From: Gaiellales bacterium
GTDB lineage: Bacteria; Actinomycetota; Thermoleophilia; RBG-16-64-13
Assembly: GCA_012719395.1 (NCBI GenBank)
Contig: JAAYAL010000031.1
Span: 1 to 64,000 of the forward strand
Direction: 5' to 3'
Length of the DNA stretch: 64,000 bases
Shown here: positions 54,943-63,291 of the stretch, piece by piece
Layout: the number at the start of each line of letters is the position of its first letter
How positions within the stretch are numbered: position 1 is the first letter of the stretch
Notes under the pieces: model-generated
Seen by the model: only the letters and a program-made list of their open reading frames with translations
What the model was told of the DNA's origin: nothing
The model's database searches: none
Made by a program: the position numbers and the translations under genes

Positions 54943-56539
54943 GCAGGCGGGAAAGCCGGCGCGGCGCAGCAAGGGCGCTCGGCCGGGGGAGCAGCACTTC
55001 CCCGTGAAACCTGTGGTCACTGAGACCGTGTGCGACCAGGTGGCGCGGCAACTCAAGGAGCTGCTGAACTCGGGCGAGCTGAGGGCCGGAGAGCGCATTC
55101 CGTCGGAGAGGGAGTTGGCGGCCCGCTTCGGTGTGGGTCGGCCTGCCGTGCGCGAAGCCCTGCGTGGGTTGAAGGCCCAGGGACTGCTCATCACGGGACG
55201 GGGTTCGCGAGGCACCGCGGTGACCGCACGGCCCGGCATCGATCTGGGTTTCCCGCTGGGCGAACTGGTGGGCAGTGGTGCCGAGCGGCTTCTGGAGCTG
55301 ATGGAACTGCGCGTGGCAATAGAGGTGCAGGCCGCGGGCCTGGCTGCTCGGCGTGCCACGTTGAGCGACCTGCGGCGTCTGGCCTCCATCGACGTCAACC
55401 CACGGGGCCCGCAGCTTGCGGAGAGTGATGTTGCCTACCATCGCGCCATCTCCGAGGCGTCGCACAACACGCTGCTGCGGCGTCTCTCCAACGATCTGGT
55501 CGACCTGTTGCACGAGCACATGCCCATGATCCTTGACGTGCTCTACACGCAGCCCGGTGGTGCAGGAGCGGTGCAGCGTCAGCACGAAGTGGTGCTGGAG
55601 GCCATCCGCCGCGGAGACGAGGCCGGGGCGCGGCGCTCAATGCGGCAGCATCTGGATTACGTGACCACGGGCCTCGCGCAGTTGGCGGGGAGCTTCCCAC
55701 CCGTACGGCTGGTCATAGCCAACTTGGGGGGCACGCTGCTGGCAGGGTCGCGGCACCTCTCTGAACGCACTCGACAGGTGGTGGCCACGGTACGGGAGGC
55801 GGGAACCGAAGTGGTGCTGGCTTCCTCACGGCCGCCACGGCTGATGCGCCGTTATCACGAGGAACTGCAGTTGACCACCCCGGTCATCGCCTGCAACGGC
55901 GCGCTCTTATGGGACATGATGGCCAACGTGCCCTTGGCCCGCGCGCCGCTCACTCCCACGCTGGCCAGGGAATCTGTGGCTATCGCCAGGGATTTCGGAG
56001 CCATCCCCAACCTGGAATGCGACGATGAGTGGTTTGCGGATCGCATGACGGAAAGGGTATCGGAGAACATCCTACGCACCGGCATGCTGCCGCCGCACAA
56101 GGTGGGCGGGCTGGAGGAAGAGCTTCAAGGGGATCGCATGGTTGCGAAGGTCTTCATCGACGTGCGCGACCTGACGGTGGAGACGGTGCAGGAGCTGCGG
56201 TTGGCGCTGCACCGCTCGCTGGCCGCTCATGTGGGCATCAGTGAGAGCAGCGCGGGGATAATCGATATAGCCAACAGCGAGGCCTCCAAGGCCTCCATGG
56301 CTCAGCAACTGGCCCGCTCACAGGGCATTCCTGCCGAACAGGTGCTGGCGCTGGCGGACAACGATGCGGACGTCACGCTCCTGCGGTGGGCGGGGATCGG
56401 CATAGCCATGGGCAACGCTAGCCCCGCGGCCAAGGCCGCCGCGGACGGCATCACTTCGTCCAACCTGCGCGACGGGGCGGCGGAGGCCTTGGAGCGCTGG
56501 GTCCTGGAGCGTCCAACGGGCGGGCTGAGGCGGCGTTGA
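54935..56539 (+). CDS. GntR/FCD transcription regulator fused to a motif-deficient Cof-type HAD domain
   Basis: A 534-residue fusion. Residues about 28-98 are a GntR winged helix (ERIPSERELAARFGVGRPAVREALRGL). Residues about 112-250 form an FCD ligand-binding domain with metal-type residues Asp165, His169, His217 and His239. Residues 257-530 form a Cof/HAD-IIB domain, but motif I reads NLGGTL at 263-268 where catalytic HADs have D-x-D-G-T, so the nucleophile and acid/base Asp are both gone. Motif IV (ADNDADVTLL, 474-483) is partly kept. The HAD part is probably a sugar-phosphate sensor or dimerisation module. No target operator was identified; it is co-transcribed with ychF. Confidence 0.9.
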   Translation: MSEQAGKPARRSKGARPGEQHFPVKPVVTETVCDQVARQLKELLNSGELRAGERIPSERELAARFGVGRPAVREALRGLKAQGLLITGRGSRGTAVTARPGIDLGFPLGELVGSGAERLLELMELRVAIEVQAAGLAARRATLSDLRRLASIDVNPRGPQLAESDVAYHRAISEASHNTLLRRLSNDLVDLLHEHMPMILDVLYTQPGGAGAVQRQHEVVLEAIRRGDEAGARRSMRQHLDYVTTGLAQLAGSFPPVRLVIANLGGTLLAGSRHLSERTRQVVATVREAGTEVVLASSRPPRLMRRYHEELQLTTPVIACNGALLWDMMANVPLARAPLTPTLARESVAIARDFGAIPNLECDDEWFADRMTERVSENILRTGMLPPHKVGGLEEELQGDRMVAKVFIDVRDLTVETVQELRLALHRSLAAHVGISESSAGIIDIANSEASKASMAQQLARSQGIPAEQVLALADNDADVTLLRWAGIGIAMGNASPAAKAAADGITSSNLRDGAAEALERWVLERPTGGLRRR

Positions 56540-56570
56540 GCGGCTCCAGCCCGCCTTGCTCCTTGCATGT

Positions 56571-56595
56571 CCTCCCCTCCCCTGGAGAGGGGAGG
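56571..56595. terminator. Bidirectional hairpin between gntR-HAD and ABC transporter genes
   Basis: A 9-bp stem (56571-56579 with 56587-56595) and 7-nt loop lie exactly between the plus-strand gntR-HAD stop (56539) and the minus-strand ATPase stop (56596). No strong T-run is present on either side. The position suggests a shared terminator. Confidence 0.5.
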
Positions 56596-57471
56596 CTACA
56601 TCACCAGATCTGACTCGTCACAGATGACGCTGCCCTCACAGGTCTCGCCGGCCGGCCCCGTGCCGGGGCCACCCTCCTCGTATGTGAGGCCTTCGCTCTG
56701 CTTTGCCTTCCACACCTCTTCCCGGAGGATGTTCCACAGTTCCATGAAGAGCGTGTTGAACTTCTCCTTGCCTCTCAACGTGGAGATGGTGCGCGGTCGC
56801 GGCAGGTCCACGTCCACCGTGGCCTTGAAGGTGCCCGGGTGCGACGTCATGATGATGACGCGGTCCGCGAGGATCAGGGCCTCGTCGATGGAGTGGGTGA
56901 TGAACACCACTGTCTTGTTGGAGCCTTCCCAGATCCGCAGCAGTTCCTCCTGCAGCATGATCTTGTTCTGCTCGTCCAAAGCGGCAAAAGGCTCGTCCAT
57001 GAGCAGGATCTCAGGGTCATTGGCGAACGCGCGCGCCACGGAGACCCGCTGCTTCATGCCGCCGGAAAGCTGGTAGGGGTAGGCGTCCGCGAACTTGGCA
57101 AGCCCCACCATCTTGATGTAGCGGGCGGTCACCTCGTCAATCTCCTTCTGGTCCACGTTGCGACACTTCAGGCCGAAGCCGATGTTGTGTCTGACCGTGA
57201 GCCACGGGAAGACTGATTGGTCCTGAAACACCATGGAGTTCAGCGGCTTGTTGCGATCGCTGTGCACCATCTCGATCCGGCCTGACGTCATGGTCTCCAA
57301 CCCCGCCAGGATACGCAGGAGAGTGGTCTTGCCGCAGCCGCTGGGGCCGACGATACAGACAAACTCCCCTTCGTGGACCGTCATGCTCACGTCCTTGAGG
57401 GCGGTGACGATGCTGTGCTTGACGATGAACTGCTTTGTGACGTCTTTGATGGTGATCTTGTCGTGCGTCAT
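56596..57471 (-). CDS. ABC transporter ATPase, nitrate/sulfonate/taurine type
   Basis: Nucleotide-binding subunit of an importer. The 291-residue protein has Walker A GPSGCGKT at 42-49, Q-loop in VFQDQSVFPW, signature LSGGMKQR at 135-142, Walker B ILLMDE at 155-160 and the switch His in FITHSIDEA. The sequence is closest in pattern to SsuB/TauB/NrtD. The C-terminus has an extra 35 residues that end in Asp-Leu-Val-Met. ATG 57471 overlaps the permease stop (ATGA). Confidence 0.93.
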   Translation of the reverse strand: MTHDKITIKDVTKQFIVKHSIVTALKDVSMTVHEGEFVCIVGPSGCGKTTLLRILAGLETMTSGRIEMVHSDRNKPLNSMVFQDQSVFPWLTVRHNIGFGLKCRNVDQKEIDEVTARYIKMVGLAKFADAYPYQLSGGMKQRVSVARAFANDPEILLMDEPFAALDEQNKIMLQEELLRIWEGSNKTVVFITHSIDEALILADRVIIMTSHPGTFKATVDVDLPRPRTISTLRGKEKFNTLFMELWNILREEVWKAKQSEGLTYEEGGPGTGPAGETCEGSVICDESDLVM

Positions 57472-58403
57472 TGCGGCTTCCAGGGGACGACTTTGCGCTC
57501 CAGCGCGGCGAGACCCTCGGCAAAGAGGTAGCCGAGGGCCGCGATAAGGATGAAGGCCACATACATCTCTCTGAGGTTGTATATGGCGTACGACATCCAG
57601 ACGCGGGCGCCGATACCCTCCGCGGCCCCGTTCATCTCCGCGGCCACGATGAGAAGGAGCGCCATGCCCATGCCCAACTCCAGCCCGGTGAAGATCAGGG
57701 GCATGGCGCCGGGGAAGGCCACTCGGGTGTAGAAGTCCGTGCGGCTGGCGCCAAAGTTCTTGGCCACATCCAGGTAGATCTTCTCCAGGTTGAGCACGCC
57801 GGCCATGGTGTTGATAAGCACCATGAAGAAGGTTCCCAGAGCGATGATCACGTACTTGGACGTCTCGCCCAGCCCAAAAAGGACCATCACCAGAGGGAGG
57901 AGGGCCAGTTTGGGGATGGGGTAGGTGGCGGAGACGATGGGCCGCAAGAGGAGCCGGACTGGCCGGAACAGTCCCATGGAGAGACCGATGATGAGTCCGG
58001 GCACTGCCCCAAGGAAGAATCCCACGATGATCCTGCTCAGGCTGACCCACAGGTCCTTCATCAGGACGCTCTCGGTGAGCATGTTCAGGAAGGGAAGCGG
58101 CGTGCCTTGAGCGTCATGGGTCAACATGTGCCAGAAGGTCTCGGCGATTTCGGTGGGCGGCGGAAAGAACCGCGCATCTACTACCCCCGTCTGGGAGGCC
58201 GTCTCCCAGAGCGCGACGATGAGCAGAGGTGACAGCAACCCCAGGACGCGGTTGGCCCGCGGCCCGAGGCTGAACCGGCCCTTGACCTTGCCGGAAGCGT
58301 CGATAGGCCGTTCTGCCGTGGCCACGAATGTGGTGCCCGCGCTCAACTCTCCCACCTGTGACCCGGTCAGGACCTTCGACCGAAGAGGGTCTTCCGTCGC
58401 CAT
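57468..58403 (-). CDS. ABC transporter permease, nitrate/sulfonate/taurine type
   Basis: The 311-residue integral membrane subunit has about six membrane segments after a 45-residue hydrophilic N-terminus. The EAA loop that contacts the ATPase is LDVAKNFGASRTDFYTRVAFPGAMPLIFTGL (about 214-244). PIPKLALLPLVMVLFGLGETSK is a family signature (split here: PIPKLALLPL, then GLGETSK). AGGGAGGTACGTC precedes the ATG. It lies 18 bases after the substrate-binding gene and overlaps the ATPase gene. Confidence 0.93.
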   Translation of the reverse strand: MATEDPLRSKVLTGSQVGELSAGTTFVATAERPIDASGKVKGRFSLGPRANRVLGLLSPLLIVALWETASQTGVVDARFFPPPTEIAETFWHMLTHDAQGTPLPFLNMLTESVLMKDLWVSLSRIIVGFFLGAVPGLIIGLSMGLFRPVRLLLRPIVSATYPIPKLALLPLVMVLFGLGETSKYVIIALGTFFMVLINTMAGVLNLEKIYLDVAKNFGASRTDFYTRVAFPGAMPLIFTGLELGMGMALLLIVAAEMNGAAEGIGARVWMSYAIYNLREMYVAFILIAALGYLFAEGLAALERKVVPWKPQ

Positions 58404-58421
58404 GACGTACCTCCCTACGGT

Positions 58422-59525
58422 CTACTCCGGCGGTTCGTAGGGGCCGAGCGCCGCCGCCGCGGCTTTGGCGAAGGACATGTCGATGACGTCCTTCATATTC
58501 ACCTTGGTCGGCACCTGCCCGATTCCGGCGTAGAAATCCTGATCAGCGGCAACCGCGTCTTCCAGAACCGAACCGTCGACGTTAAGGCCGGTGGGGTTCA
58601 TCTTCTTCCACATCTCCGGATCCTGCACGAAGGTGTTCTTGACCAGCACGTCGATGATCTGGTCCATGTCCGCGCCCTTCTGGTAGATGACCGCGTCGTT
58701 GTACTTGCGGACGCCTTTGAGGTGGGCGTACATGAAGGCGTTGGCCACGTCTGTCTTCTTGGCGAAGGAGTCGCTGTACAGCAGCACGGCCACCTGCTGG
58801 CCGGCCGCATAGTCCGAAGCGTCCTTGGCAAAGGGCACGAGGATGCCGTTGTCGACTCCGCTGGTGATGAGCGGCTCGATCTGGACGGCCACGTCGGCCG
58901 CCTTGTTGCCCAGCGCGGTGTTCAGATCGGGGAAGGAGTCGATGATGGTCACTTTCACGTCATCCACCGTGAGATTGCCCTTGGCCAACGCCAAGCGGAG
59001 GAAACGCTCGTTGATGGAACCCTTGGACACGATGAGGCAGTTGCGCCCTTTGAGATCCGCGTAATCCTTGATCTCGTTCTCGAGGTCTTTGCGCACGACT
59101 ACGCCGAAGTAGTTGTTTCTGCCCTCAACGTTGGTGCCGCTGTCCGCCACCACCCACACTCGGATACCTTGGGCGGTGCCATTGTAGAGCGAGGCGGTGG
59201 TGATGCCGCGGCCCACGTCGACCTTGTCGGCCGCCAGCGCCGTGTACATGTCGGCGCCGGTGTTGAACTTCTTCCACTCGATCTCGATCCCCATGTCTTT
59301 GAAGTAGCCGAGCTGATCGGCAAGTATGAGGCCGGCCGTTCCCGGCGCGTCGTCAAAGGCCACGGTGACCTTCACCAGCGGGTCGAGCGGTTTGATCCCG
59401 GTGGAGGCGGCCGTGGTGGTTGTGGGGGCCGCGGTTGTGGTGGTGGATTCGCCGCATCCGGCGATGATGAAGGTGCCGAGAATCATCAGGGCGATAACCG
59501 AGAACACGATGATGGCTTTTCGCAT
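58422..59525 (-). CDS. ABC transporter substrate-binding lipoprotein, NMT1/SsuA-like
   Basis: A 367-residue periplasmic or cell-surface solute-binding protein. The N-terminus is a lipoprotein signal with the lipobox around Cys24 (TFIIAGC), followed by a Thr/Ala-rich spacer. The body has the SsuA/NMT1 pattern: LILADQLGYFKDMGIEIEW, VDVGRGITTASLYNG, LKGRNCLIVSKGSINERFLR split in the middle. The substrate is not evident; members bind sulfonates, nitrate, thiamine precursors or aromatic acids. GGGAGGGGGAAGC precedes the ATG. Confidence 0.9.
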   Translation of the reverse strand: MRKAIIVFSVIALMILGTFIIAGCGESTTTTAAPTTTTAASTGIKPLDPLVKVTVAFDDAPGTAGLILADQLGYFKDMGIEIEWKKFNTGADMYTALAADKVDVGRGITTASLYNGTAQGIRVWVVADSGTNVEGRNNYFGVVVRKDLENEIKDYADLKGRNCLIVSKGSINERFLRLALAKGNLTVDDVKVTIIDSFPDLNTALGNKAADVAVQIEPLITSGVDNGILVPFAKDASDYAAGQQVAVLLYSDSFAKKTDVANAFMYAHLKGVRKYNDAVIYQKGADMDQIIDVLVKNTFVQDPEMWKKMNPTGLNVDGSVLEDAVAADQDFYAGIGQVPTKVNMKDVIDMSFAKAAAAALGPYEPPE

Positions 59526-59608
59526 GCTTCCCCCTCCCAGTTGCCCACATGTACGGAATCGGGCGGTCCTGCCTGGTTGGGCGCTCGATTTCCGCTACAA
59601 CCCCCGCA

Positions 59609-60883
59609 TCAGCCGAAGGCTCCCAAGAGGCCCACCTCTTGGACCCTGCGACGTATGGCCTCAACGTCAAGAGTGTATAGACCGTTCTTCCTCATGCGTT
59701 CGAAGTATGTGGCGCCGGAGAAGGTGAGCTTGGTGGAGAGGTCCCCTTGGCCCATTACCTCGCCGCCGGCCGCGATCAGATCGCCCAGAGCCAGGGAGGT
59801 TGGCACAGACAAGAGCGCCTGTCCGGCCGCTCTGCGGGCGGCGTTGTGCCCGGCCAGAGAGCCGGTCATCATGGCCTCGGTGTGGCCGACCAGCGGGCCC
59901 GACTTCTCCCCCCCGCAGAACAGGTTGTCCAACCCCTCCACCTGGAGCTGGTTGGAACGGGGGGACATGGCAAGGTATCGGATGGAGTTGCCGATGCCTC
60001 CGGCATAGGGATCTTCAAACCGGGCTTTCTCCAACCCGCGCACGGTGCGTAGTTGATCCAGCGGGAAATAGGGGCTCATGAGCTTCACGTGGCCCGTATC
60101 CAGCAGGACCACGTTCTCCGCAAACTCGGGGAGAGCATACTGCTGGCAGGCCTTGGTGCCCAGCAGTTTGGCCTTGGCGCCTCCGGCTTTCAGGTGGCCG
60201 GGCAGCGGAACCACCGCGACGCCGGTGGCCTTCAGCTGCTCCTGGATATGCGGGGAGACGGAGTCGAAGTGCAGCTTGCAGGAGCCGCTCATCACGCCCT
60301 CCGAGCCGTCCATGCAGCGGGCGCGCTTTTCCGGGATACCCAGCTTGGCTGCAATGCTCACCCGGCCGCCGAAGGATGGGCAGCGCATGATGCACATGGC
60401 ACAACCGTTGCCGAACTTGGTGCAGTTGTTCTGCGGGCCGGCCGAGCCGGTGGTCTCCACGAACGCGTCGGCTTCGAAGGTCTCCTGGTCAGTTGCCACC
60501 CAGGTGACGCGATCCCCGTTGCGCGAGGCGTGGGTGACCCGAGCACGGGTGATGATCTCTACACCCTTGCCGGCAAGGAGCGCTCGTATGGCGGGCTCCA
60601 TGACGGACACGTCATAGAGGTCGGCATGGGCGTGACCGGGAAACTCCACATTCGTGTGTCGCAGGTTCTGGTCGATGGTGCCCCATAGCTCTCCCATGCC
60701 AAGGGCCACGTGCTCGGCGGCGGCGGTCCAGCGACCGTTGTTGCGAATGATGCCCCCCACCAGCCCCGTGCCCAGCAGCATGTCCGTCCGCTCCAGCACG
60801 ATGACTTCCGCCCCTGCGTTATGGGCGGCCAGGGCGGCGCCCGCACCGGCCCAGCCACCTCCGATCACGATCACGCGCCCCAT
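59609..60883 (-). CDS. FAD-dependent oxidoreductase with inserted cysteine cluster
   Basis: The 424-residue protein has an N-terminal FAD motif VIGGGWAGAGAALAAHNAGAE at 6-26 (split by convention) and a C-terminal segment NLFCGGEKSGPLVGHTEAM similar in layout to GidA/TrmFO proteins. Residues 154-168 contain C-x6-C-x2-C-x3-C (CTKFGNGCAMCIMRC), a probable iron-sulfur site inserted after the first flavin subdomain. It is 83 bp upstream of the substrate-binding lipoprotein gene on the same strand, so it may act on the imported compound or on a cofactor needed for it. The closest named family is not certain. AAGGAGGGGGGAAG precedes the ATG. Confidence 0.75.
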   Translation of the reverse strand: MGRVIVIGGGWAGAGAALAAHNAGAEVIVLERTDMLLGTGLVGGIIRNNGRWTAAAEHVALGMGELWGTIDQNLRHTNVEFPGHAHADLYDVSVMEPAIRALLAGKGVEIITRARVTHASRNGDRVTWVATDQETFEADAFVETTGSAGPQNNCTKFGNGCAMCIMRCPSFGGRVSIAAKLGIPEKRARCMDGSEGVMSGSCKLHFDSVSPHIQEQLKATGVAVVPLPGHLKAGGAKAKLLGTKACQQYALPEFAENVVLLDTGHVKLMSPYFPLDQLRTVRGLEKARFEDPYAGGIGNSIRYLAMSPRSNQLQVEGLDNLFCGGEKSGPLVGHTEAMMTGSLAGHNAARRAAGQALLSVPTSLALGDLIAAGGEVMGQGDLSTKLTFSGATYFERMRKNGLYTLDVEAIRRRVQEVGLLGAFG

Positions 60884-60901
60884 CTTCCCCCCTCCTTCCG
60901 C

Positions 60902-60940
60902 GGGCAGCTACCCACTCATCCACCAGGGCAGCCACCCACT
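60902..60940. repeat. Two 15-bp direct repeats, 24-bp period
   Basis: GGGCAGCTACCCACT (60902-60916) is repeated as GGGCAGCCACCCACT (60926-60940), one mismatch, in the divergent intergenic region between the FAD oxidoreductase and MoxR genes. The 24-bp period is close to two helical turns. A short palindrome TTCTA-CTA-TAGAA (60942-60954) follows, which provides -10-like hexamers in both directions. These features suggest a shared regulatory site. Confidence 0.5.
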
Positions 60941-61116
60941 TTTCTACTATAGAACGAGAGGGCGTGTCCCGCAGCGTGGGTGCCACCAGGCCCGGGCGGG
61001 CCGCAAGTGGTAGACTGCACGGGGTGGATAGGCCTGCCCGCCGCTCCGGTGGGCGCTCCCATAGGCCGCGTCCGCCTTCCACCACGGAGAACCAGCCTCA
61101 GCAGGAGTTCGCTCAC

Positions 61117-61962
61117 ATGACCGCAGCCCCGGCTTACAGCGGAACCCGCGACTACATCGCCTCTCCAGAGCTTATGCAGACGGTCAACGTGGCCGTCACT
61201 CTGTCCCGGCCTCTGCTCATCAAGGGCGAACCGGGTACGGGCAAGACCATGTTGGCACTCAGCATTGCGCGGGGCCTGAACCTGGACCTCATTGTCTGGA
61301 ACATCAAGTCCACCACCAAGGCTCAGGACGGCCTGTACGTCTACGACACGGTGCAGCGTTTGTATGACAGCCAGTTCGGCGACCACAACGTGGCGGACAT
61401 CACGCAGTACATCAAGCTTGGCAAGCTGGGTGAGGCGTTCATGGCCGAGAAGCGAGTGGTCCTGCTCATCGACGAGATTGACAAGGCCGACCTGGAGTTC
61501 CCCAATGACCTGCTCTGGGAACTGGACCAGATGGAGTTCTACATCCCGGAGACCAAAGAGACCGTGCGCGCCAAACAACGCCCTATCGTCATCATCACCA
61601 GCAACGCGGAGAAGGAACTGCCGGACGCTTTCCTGCGGCGCTGTGTCTTCCACTACATTGAGTTCCCGGACGAAGAGATGATGAAGCGCATCGTCACGGT
61701 GCACCAGCCGGACCTGGAGGAGCGGCTCCTGGAGTACGCCGTGCAGGCTTTCTACTGGCTGCGGGGCGTTCGGGGTCTGCAGAAGAAGCCCTCCACCAGT
61801 GAGCTGATCGACTGGGTGCAGGCGCTGGCTCTGAATGGGCTGGATCGAGAGAGCATCATCAATCGCCTGCCCTTCCTGGGCGTGCTTCTGAAGAAGGATC
61901 AGGATGTGGGCACGGCCGCGCGGGCGCTCAAAAGCCGTCTCATGGGGTCGGGCAGTAAGTAG
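61117..61962 (+). CDS. MoxR-family AAA+ ATPase
   Basis: Chaperone-like ATPase that works with a VWA-domain partner to mature or insert metal centres. The 281-residue protein has Walker A GEPGTGKT near 40-47, Walker B VLLIDEIDKAD near 118-128, sensor 1 VIITSNAEKELPDAFLRRC and an arginine finger in the same segment. ATG 61117 is chosen because GCAGGAG lies upstream; the frame is open further upstream. The next gene encodes its VWA partner. Confidence 0.93.
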   Translation: MTAAPAYSGTRDYIASPELMQTVNVAVTLSRPLLIKGEPGTGKTMLALSIARGLNLDLIVWNIKSTTKAQDGLYVYDTVQRLYDSQFGDHNVADITQYIKLGKLGEAFMAEKRVVLLIDEIDKADLEFPNDLLWELDQMEFYIPETKETVRAKQRPIVIITSNAEKELPDAFLRRCVFHYIEFPDEEMMKRIVTVHQPDLEERLLEYAVQAFYWLRGVRGLQKKPSTSELIDWVQALALNGLDRESIINRLPFLGVLLKKDQDVGTAARALKSRLMGSGSK

Positions 61963-61999
61963 AACCGGCTCGGAGTCGGGGAAACGGGGTTCAACCTTC

Positions 62000-63208
62000 G
62001 TGTTCACTGCCTTCTTCTTCCTTCTGCGTGGCTACGGAGTGCCGGTGACGCTCACCGAGTGGCTCCTCTTCGTCCAAGCCCTCTCGCGGGGACTGGCCTT
62101 CTCCAGCCTCAGCGACTTCTACGCTCTGGCGCGGGCGGTTCTGGTCAAGTCAGAGGCCTATTTCGACCACTACGACCAGGCTTTCCAAGCGGCGTTTCAC
62201 GGGATTGAGACACCGCCGGAGATCGCGGAGGAAGTGTGGGATTGGCTATCGGACCCTCTGGCGATGCCTGGGCTCAGCACCGAGGAGCGCCGGGTTCTGC
62301 TGGATTGGCTGGAGGATGTGGACCTGGACGAGTTGCAGCGCATGTTCCAGGAACGGTTGGAAGAGCAGACTGAGGCGCACCGTGGGGGCAACTACTGGGT
62401 GGGGACGGGAGGGACCTCGGCGTTTGGTCATTCCGGCAGGCACCCCGGCGGGATCCGTGTGGGTGGCCAGAGCCGGAGTCGGTCGGCGGTGAAGGTGGCC
62501 GGAGAGCGACGCTATCGTTCTTATCGGACCGACGCCACCGTGGGGGTGAGGCAGTTCGAGATGGCGCTGCGCCGTCTTCGCCAACTCTCCTCCAAGAACG
62601 AATCTCTACCGGATGAACTGGACCTGGATGGCACCATCCAGGACACGGCGGACAACGCCGGGCTGCTGAGTCTTCGCTGGCAGAGGAGTCGCAAGAACAG
62701 CGTCAAGGTGATTCTGCTCATGGATGTGGGCGGCTCGATGCACCCGTACATCCAAGTGTGCAGCCAGCTGTTCAGCGCCGTGAACAAGTCCTCCCATTTC
62801 AAGGACCTGCGTTTCTACTACTTCCACAACTGTGTGTACGACAACCTCTTCCACGACGAGTCGTGCAGCTTCGACCATTCCTCCTCGACGCTGCACGTCC
62901 TGTACGACCTGTCGCCGGAGTACAAGCTGATCATCGTGGGAGATGCAGCTATGGCGCCCAGCGAGCTCATGTCCAAGGGCGGCATCATTTGGTGGGGTCA
63001 CTACAACGAGCAGCCGGGCATTGAGTGGCTGAGACGCCTGACACGCCATTTCGATCATGCGGTCTGGCTCACTCCTGTGCCGCAGCAGGAGTGGGGCTAC
63101 GTTTGGGGTCGCTACACCATGGAGCAGGTGCAGAAGGTCTTCCCCATGTACGAGCTGACGGTGGACGGTCTCACGGCGGCGGTGCGGAAACTCATGGTGC
63201 GCAGATAG
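62000..63208 (+). CDS. VWA-domain protein, CoxE-like
   Basis: Partner of the upstream MoxR ATPase. The approximately 402-residue product has an N-terminal helical domain (RGYGVPVTLTEWLLFVQAL) common to CoxE/YehP-type proteins, a Gly/Arg-rich linker (about 125-170), and a C-terminal VWA domain with the MIDAS-like motif DVGGSMHPY near residue 245. The usual D-x-S-x-S is D-V-G-G-S here, which may weaken metal binding. The true start is uncertain: GTG 62000 is favoured by homologous length, without a clear ribosome-binding site. CoxD/CoxE pairs assemble the Mo-Cu site of CO dehydrogenase; no cox genes are visible here. Confidence 0.8.
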   Translation: MFTAFFFLLRGYGVPVTLTEWLLFVQALSRGLAFSSLSDFYALARAVLVKSEAYFDHYDQAFQAAFHGIETPPEIAEEVWDWLSDPLAMPGLSTEERRVLLDWLEDVDLDELQRMFQERLEEQTEAHRGGNYWVGTGGTSAFGHSGRHPGGIRVGGQSRSRSAVKVAGERRYRSYRTDATVGVRQFEMALRRLRQLSSKNESLPDELDLDGTIQDTADNAGLLSLRWQRSRKNSVKVILLMDVGGSMHPYIQVCSQLFSAVNKSSHFKDLRFYYFHNCVYDNLFHDESCSFDHSSSTLHVLYDLSPEYKLIIVGDAAMAPSELMSKGGIIWWGHYNEQPGIEWLRRLTRHFDHAVWLTPVPQQEWGYVWGRYTMEQVQKVFPMYELTVDGLTAAVRKLMVRR

Positions 63209-63216
63209 CAGAGAAA

Positions 63217-63256
63217 GGGCCGAGTTGGGAGGAGAGATGAGGTCCCGGCTCGGCCC
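63217..63256. terminator. Possible bidirectional terminator hairpin
   Basis: GGGCCGAG (63217-63224) pairs with CTCGGCCC (63249-63256) around a 24-nt loop, between the VWA gene stop (63208) and the convergent minus-strand gene stop (63292). No T-run follows. Confidence 0.35.
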
Positions 63257-63291
63257 GGACGTAGGGTGGCGCTGCATTGACGTTGTCACTC

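Noticed and set aside
57472-58050. Extension of the ABC ATPase frame to 484 codons
   Set aside because: The extra part is the permease gene read out of frame; the ATPase starts at 57471 with overlap to the permease stop.
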